Shown: piece after piece, positions 60,410 to 64,000 of the stretch
Layout: every line of letters starts with the position of its first letter
Numbering within the stretch: the first letter of the stretch is position 1
Assembly (NCBI RefSeq): GCF_023952475.1
Contig: NZ_JALHRX010000001.1
Span: 124,001 to 188,000, forward strand
DNA: 64,000 nucleotides
Direction of reading: 5' to 3'
Origin: Cupriavidus sp. WGlv3
GTDB taxonomy: Bacteria; Pseudomonadota; Gammaproteobacteria; Burkholderiales; Burkholderiaceae
Notes under the pieces: model-generated
The model's input: only the letters and a program-made list of their open reading frames with translations
What the model was told of the DNA's origin: nothing
Databases searched by the model: none
Program-made: the position numbers and the translations under genes

Positions 60410-60424
60410 TGTAGAATCTCTACA
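60410..60424. promoter_or_regulatory. HexR operator at the hexR promoter
   Basis: TGTAGAATCTCTACA, a second match to the HexR half sites, with flanks forming a 17-bp perfect palindrome. It contains TAGAAT (60412-60417), the likely hexR -10, so HexR probably represses its own gene. Confidence 0.8.
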
Positions 60425-60458
60425 TATCCTTTCCACGCCGACACCGCCGCCTGCCGCC

Positions 60459-61403
60459 ATGCGCGACCGCATCCTTGCCGTCTACGACACCCTTCGTCCT
60501 TCAGAACGCCGCCTGGCCGACTATGTCGCCCGCCACGGCGCCGCCGTGATCCGGCTGTCGATGCCGGAACTGGCCGAGCGCGCCGGGGTATCGCAACCCA
60601 CCATCGCGCGCTTCTGTGCGGCGCTGGGCTACGACGGCTTCCGCGAATTCAAGCTGCAGTTCGCGCAGAACGTCGGCGGCGGCACCCCTTTCGTGCACCA
60701 GGATGTCGCCGCCGACGACCGCCCGGCGGACATCGCCGGCAAGGTGTTCGACCGCACCATCGCCACGCTGATGAGCGTGCGCAACGCGCTGTCGGCCGAC
60801 CAGATCGAGCATGGCATCCAGCTGCTCGCCGGCGCGCGGCGCATCGAGTTCTATGGCTGCGGCAACTCCGGCATTGTCGCGCTGGACCTGCAGCACAAGT
60901 TCTTCCGCCTGGGCATGCCGACCGTCGCCTATGCCGACCCGCACGTGTTCAGCATGTCGGCGGCGCTGCTGGCGCCGGGCGACGTGGCCGTGCTGGTCTC
61001 CAACAGCGGCCGCACCTGGGACATGCTGACCGCCGCCACGCTGGCACGCGGCAGCGGCGCGAGCGTGCTGGCGCTGACCCACAGCGGCTCGCCGCTGGCC
61101 CGGCTGGCCGATGTCTGCGTGTTCTCGGACGTCGAGGAAGACAGCGAGGTCTACACGCCGATGACCTCGCGCATCAGCCACCTGGTACTGGGCGACGTGC
61201 TCGCTGCCGGCGTTGCGCTGGCGCGCGCTGACACCGTCGCGCCGCGCCTGCAGCGCGCCAAGGCGCATCTGCGCGAGCGGCGCATCGCCGGTGCGGAGCC
61301 TGCGCCGGCACGCAGCCGGGGCCGCACCGCGGCGACGAAGCCCGCCATGCCTGCCCAACCTGTACCGCCCGCGGCGCGCCCCGGCCGCCGCAAACCCGGT
61401 TGA
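60459..61403 (+). CDS. hexR: HexR, RpiR-family regulator of the Entner-Doudoroff pathway
   Basis: A 314-residue repressor. The N-terminal RpiR helix-turn-helix (1-78) reads 'LRPSERRLADYVARHGAAVIRLSMPELAERAGVSQPTIARFCAALGYDGFREFKLQ'. The SIS sugar-phosphate-binding domain (about 120-255) has 'EFYGCGNSGIVALDLQHKF' and 'LVSNSGRTWDML'. KDPG is the inducer in studied HexR proteins. The last 45 residues are a basic Ala/Pro/Arg tail not needed for the fold. ATG 60459 has no strong ribosome site. It is divergent from edd-gntK with two HexR sites between. Confidence 0.94.
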   Translation: MRDRILAVYDTLRPSERRLADYVARHGAAVIRLSMPELAERAGVSQPTIARFCAALGYDGFREFKLQFAQNVGGGTPFVHQDVAADDRPADIAGKVFDRTIATLMSVRNALSADQIEHGIQLLAGARRIEFYGCGNSGIVALDLQHKFFRLGMPTVAYADPHVFSMSAALLAPGDVAVLVSNSGRTWDMLTAATLARGSGASVLALTHSGSPLARLADVCVFSDVEEDSEVYTPMTSRISHLVLGDVLAAGVALARADTVAPRLQRAKAHLRERRIAGAEPAPARSRGRTAATKPAMPAQPVPPAARPGRRKPG

Positions 61404-61425
61404 CCGCCCGCGGCACCGGCGCGCC

Positions 61426-63855
61426 CTAGCGCGGCGCCGGCGGCCGTTCCCGCCAGTAGCGCGGCTCGGCCTGCCGGAACATCGACAGCGCGTGACCCGC
61501 GCGCGTCGTGTCCATGGTCACCGCGCCGGTTTCGTCGGTGCGATAGCGCAGGATGCCCGCGCGGCCAAAGCGCTCCCAGACTTCGGCGTTCGGATGGCGA
61601 TAGCGGTTGCCATAGCCAAGTTGGAACACCGCAGCCGCGGGCCCGACCGCCTCGATCCAGTCCGCGCCGGACGACGTAATGCTGCCGTGATGCGCCACCA
61701 CCAGCACGTCGGCGCGCAAGGCCCCGGCTGGCAAGCGCCCGATCAACGCACGCTCCTGCGCCAGGCCGATATCGCCGGTCAGCAGCAGACTGTGCGCGGC
61801 AGTGTCCACGCGCAGCACGCAACTGCGCGCATTGCTGGCGATGGCGGCCTGCTGCGACTGCTCAGGCAACGGGTGCAGCACGGCAAAGCGCACGCCGTCC
61901 CACTCCCATCGCTGTCCCGCTGCGCATGGGCTCCATTCGGCTGGACCGGCCCCAGGATGGTGAGCTCCCAGCAGCGGGTGGCCAGCAGGCGCACCGGTGC
62001 TACGTGCCACCACGTCGACCGTTCCCACAATGTCCGCCACGCCGCCGGCATGATCGATGTCTTCATGGCTGACCATCAGGTGGTCGAGCCGCGCCACCCC
62101 CTCGGCGCGCAATAGCGGCACCACTACCTGCGCGCCCGCGCTGGAACCGCTGGCATAGCCTGGCCCCGCGTCGTACAGCAGTGCGTGCGTGCGCGTGCGC
62201 ACCAGCACCGCCGTGCCCTGCCCGACGTCGAACATCACCGCGCGGAACTGGCCGTCGGCCACCGGCGGGCCGCGCGCCACCAGCATCGGCAGCATCAGCA
62301 GTCCGCCATGCCGGCGCAGGCGCGCCGAAGCCACGGGCGCCACCAGCAGCGCCACGCCGAGCGCGGCCAGCAGCAGCGCCACCGGCCCCGCGCTGGCGGC
62401 CTCCCACATCGCCCCGGGCAGCATGGCAAACCATTGCAGCACGGCAGCCAGTCCCTGCATGGCAAAGTGGGCGAGCGCCATGACCGGCACGGCCAGCCAC
62501 AGCGGCAGCGCGGCGCCCAGCAGCGCCAGCGGCGTCACCAGCAGGCTGACCACGGGAATCGCCAGCGCATTGGCGAACGGCGACACCACCGAGACCTGGC
62601 CGAACAGCAGCAGCGTCAGCGGCACCAGCCCGATGGTCACGGCCCACTGGGTGCGCGCTGCCGCGGCAAGCGCGGCCCGCAGCCGTTGCCAGCGCCCTGC
62701 GATCGCAGCGTCGCGTCCCGGCCGGGCAGCGAAGAAGATCACCGCGACGGCACCGAAGGACAGCCAGAAGCCGGGCAGCATCACCGCCCACGGATCCAGC
62801 AGCAGCGCCACCAGCGCCGCCCACGCCAGCACCACCGACGCCGGCGGCGCGCGTGCTCCCCACACCGCAACCGCCGCGACGCAGAGCATGGCGACGGTGC
62901 GCAGCGCCGGGATCTGCATGCCGGCCAGCATGCCGTAGCCCAGCGCGGTGGCCACTGCCATCACCAGCGCGGCTTGCCGCGCCGGCAGCCACAAGGGCAG
63001 CGGCCGGCGCAGGCAGCGGCCGCAGCCGAACGAGTGGCGCCACAACAGTCCGGCAAGCGACGCAGCCATGCCGGCCACCATGGTGATATGCAGCCCCGAA
63101 ATGGCCACCAGGTGGCTCACCCCGGTGCGCCGGAACAACTGCCAGTCTTCCGCCTCGATGCCGCGCTGGTCGCCGATCACCAGCGCGACCAGCACCGCGC
63201 CATAGCGCGCTCCGGCCGGCAGCGCGGCGCGCAAGTGGTCGCGCACGGCGGCGCGCCAGGCTTCGATGCGCCAGGCCAGCCGCTCGCCGGCAGCCTCCTG
63301 CGGCGGACCCTGGGCGCGGCGCACGTAGCCGGTCGCGCCATAGCCTTGCGCCAGCAGCCAGTAGGCGTAATCGAAGCCGGACGGATTGGCGAGCCCGCGC
63401 GGGCGCCGCAGGCGCAGCGTCAGCGTGAAGCGTTGCCCTGGGCTCAACGCTGGCGGCGCGTCGCGCCAGCTGAGGATGACCCGGCCCGGCAGCGGCGGGG
63501 CCGAACCGGCTGACTGCTCGACAGTGAACGCGAAGCGTGTGCCGGTGGCGGTTTGGGTGGGCAGGCCCGAGACCACCCCGCGCACGTCGAGGTCGCGCGC
63601 TTCCAGCGCCATGGGCAGCCATTCGCGCAGGCGCAGTTCGGCGCGCCAGGCGGCCCAGCAGTACGCCATGGCAAAGGCCAGCGCCACCAGTACCAGGCCT
63701 TGCAGCATGGCAGGCAGGCGCCTGCCCCACAGGGCCACGATGGCGCACAAGGCCAGCAGCGCGGCGCCCAGGCGCAGTCCGTGCGCCTGCGGCAGCGTCG
63801 ACTGCTGCTGCAGGGTCCAGGATCCGGCTACGAATGCCACCACGAAGCGACGCAC
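61426..63855 (-). CDS. comEC: ComEC/Rec2 DNA-uptake channel, GTG start
   Basis: An 809-residue inner-membrane protein for moving single-stranded DNA into the cell during natural transformation. An N-terminal DUF4131/OB-like part (about 1-200) is followed by the competence domain with 'VALVIGDQRGIEAEDWQLFRRTGVSHLVAISGLHITMV' and about ten membrane helices. A C-terminal metallo-beta-lactamase-like domain (about 540-790) has 'FDVGQGTAVLV', 'LYDAGPG' and 'SHEDIDHAGG'. The start is GTG 63855, with GGAGGAGG a few bases before it. It is convergent with hexR. Confidence 0.94.
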   Translation of the reverse strand: MRRFVVAFVAGSWTLQQQSTLPQAHGLRLGAALLALCAIVALWGRRLPAMLQGLVLVALAFAMAYCWAAWRAELRLREWLPMALEARDLDVRGVVSGLPTQTATGTRFAFTVEQSAGSAPPLPGRVILSWRDAPPALSPGQRFTLTLRLRRPRGLANPSGFDYAYWLLAQGYGATGYVRRAQGPPQEAAGERLAWRIEAWRAAVRDHLRAALPAGARYGAVLVALVIGDQRGIEAEDWQLFRRTGVSHLVAISGLHITMVAGMAASLAGLLWRHSFGCGRCLRRPLPLWLPARQAALVMAVATALGYGMLAGMQIPALRTVAMLCVAAVAVWGARAPPASVVLAWAALVALLLDPWAVMLPGFWLSFGAVAVIFFAARPGRDAAIAGRWQRLRAALAAAARTQWAVTIGLVPLTLLLFGQVSVVSPFANALAIPVVSLLVTPLALLGAALPLWLAVPVMALAHFAMQGLAAVLQWFAMLPGAMWEAASAGPVALLLAALGVALLVAPVASARLRRHGGLLMLPMLVARGPPVADGQFRAVMFDVGQGTAVLVRTRTHALLYDAGPGYASGSSAGAQVVVPLLRAEGVARLDHLMVSHEDIDHAGGVADIVGTVDVVARSTGAPAGHPLLGAHHPGAGPAEWSPCAAGQRWEWDGVRFAVLHPLPEQSQQAAIASNARSCVLRVDTAAHSLLLTGDIGLAQERALIGRLPAGALRADVLVVAHHGSITSSGADWIEAVGPAAAVFQLGYGNRYRHPNAEVWERFGRAGILRYRTDETGAVTMDTTRAGHALSMFRQAEPRYWRERPPAPR

Positions 63856-63927
63856 GGCACCTCCTCCGATGATCTTGCATGACCTGGAGTTGTACCCGCG
63901 CGCAGGCGCGGCAAGCTTGTCAGCCTG

Positions 63928-63999
63928 TCAAGAAGGCGTGGAAGTTGTGTGACCGCCAGCGAGCGGAGGCGCCATGGTGTCGGCGAACGCCGCCAGCCG
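63928..63999 (-). CDS. Possible 3' end of a gene running off the window
   Basis: On the minus strand a frame from the window edge reads 'RLAAFADTMAPPLAGG...' and stops at 63928, 73 bases before the comEC start. It could be the tail of the gene upstream of comEC. It is too short to identify, and another minus-strand frame here is also open, so this is weak. Confidence 0.25.
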   Translation of the reverse strand, partial: RLAAFADTMAPPLAGGHTTSTPS

Positions 64000-64000
64000 C

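Noticed and set aside
58284-61403. A 1039-codon plus-strand frame that runs opposite edd and then in frame into hexR
   Set aside because: Only the last 314 codons look like protein (RpiR and SIS domains). The rest is antisense to edd and crosses the promoter and both HexR operators.

Overview
The window is about 64 kb of GC-rich chromosome from a betaproteobacterium in the Burkholderiaceae, most likely Cupriavidus. This rests on codon bias, on the gene neighbourhoods (lysC - tRNA-Ser, tilS-accA-alkA-like-cysS, pyrG-kdsA-eno-ftsB, dapA-bamC), on an Entner-Doudoroff edd/hexR locus and on a betaproteobacterial Anbu operon. The species cannot be fixed by eye. Coding density is high. I see no insertion sequences, phage genes, CRISPR arrays or rRNA. 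One tRNA gene is present.

Layout. 1-3.7 kb: a dipeptide/oligopeptide-type ABC importer on the minus strand (binding protein, two permeases, and the first codons of an ATPase cut by the window edge). 3.9-6.5 kb: an IclR regulator divergent from a Cys-less thiolase-like protein and its DUF35 partner. 6.5-13 kb: pirin, a PagL-like lipid A deacylase, pyruvate carboxylase, and a class III cyclase fused to an FHA domain. 13.3-19.7 kb: tRNA-Ser(GCU), lysC, tilS, accA, a 3-methyladenine glycosylase and cysS, all on the minus strand. 19.9-24.5 kb: a TPR protein, ppiA, ppiB and lpxH on plus; cysE and trmJ on minus. 24.7-33.9 kb: suhB, a DUF465 protein, PPK2, a universal stress protein, mutS and a degenerate phosphoesterase on plus; slyD (minus) and roxA (plus) start only 11 bp apart; then a small, probably highly expressed lipoprotein.

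34-40 kb (minus): a metallo-hydrolase, bamC, dapA, a methyltransferase, a site-2 protease, a YciO/Sua5 protein and the RNase AM PHP phosphoesterase. 40-47 kb: a ferredoxin-NADP reductase-like flavoprotein, an alpha/beta hydrolase divergent from an acyl-CoA synthetase across a palindrome-rich promoter, a DUF455 ferritin-like protein, a gamma carbonic anhydrase, hslO and a Gly/Trp-rich lipoprotein. 47-52 kb (minus): pyrG-kdsA-DUF1330-eno-ftsB.

52-57 kb: the most interesting locus. It reads, in transcription order, circularly permuted ATP-grasp, alpha-E, transglutaminase-like protein, Anbu proteasome homologue, alpha/beta hydrolase. This is the Anbu gene set, proposed to synthesise and turn over a peptide or peptide-like tag whose chemistry remains unknown. 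57.7-61.4 kb: gntK-edd divergent from hexR, with two perfect palindromes that fit the HexR half-site consensus in the shared control region, so gluconate entry into the Entner-Doudoroff pathway is probably HexR-controlled. 61.4-63.9 kb: comEC (DNA uptake channel), read from a GTG start.

Many long open frames lie antisense to real genes. They are by-products of high GC content and are left out. All calls come from reading the sequence and translations by eye; no database search was run.
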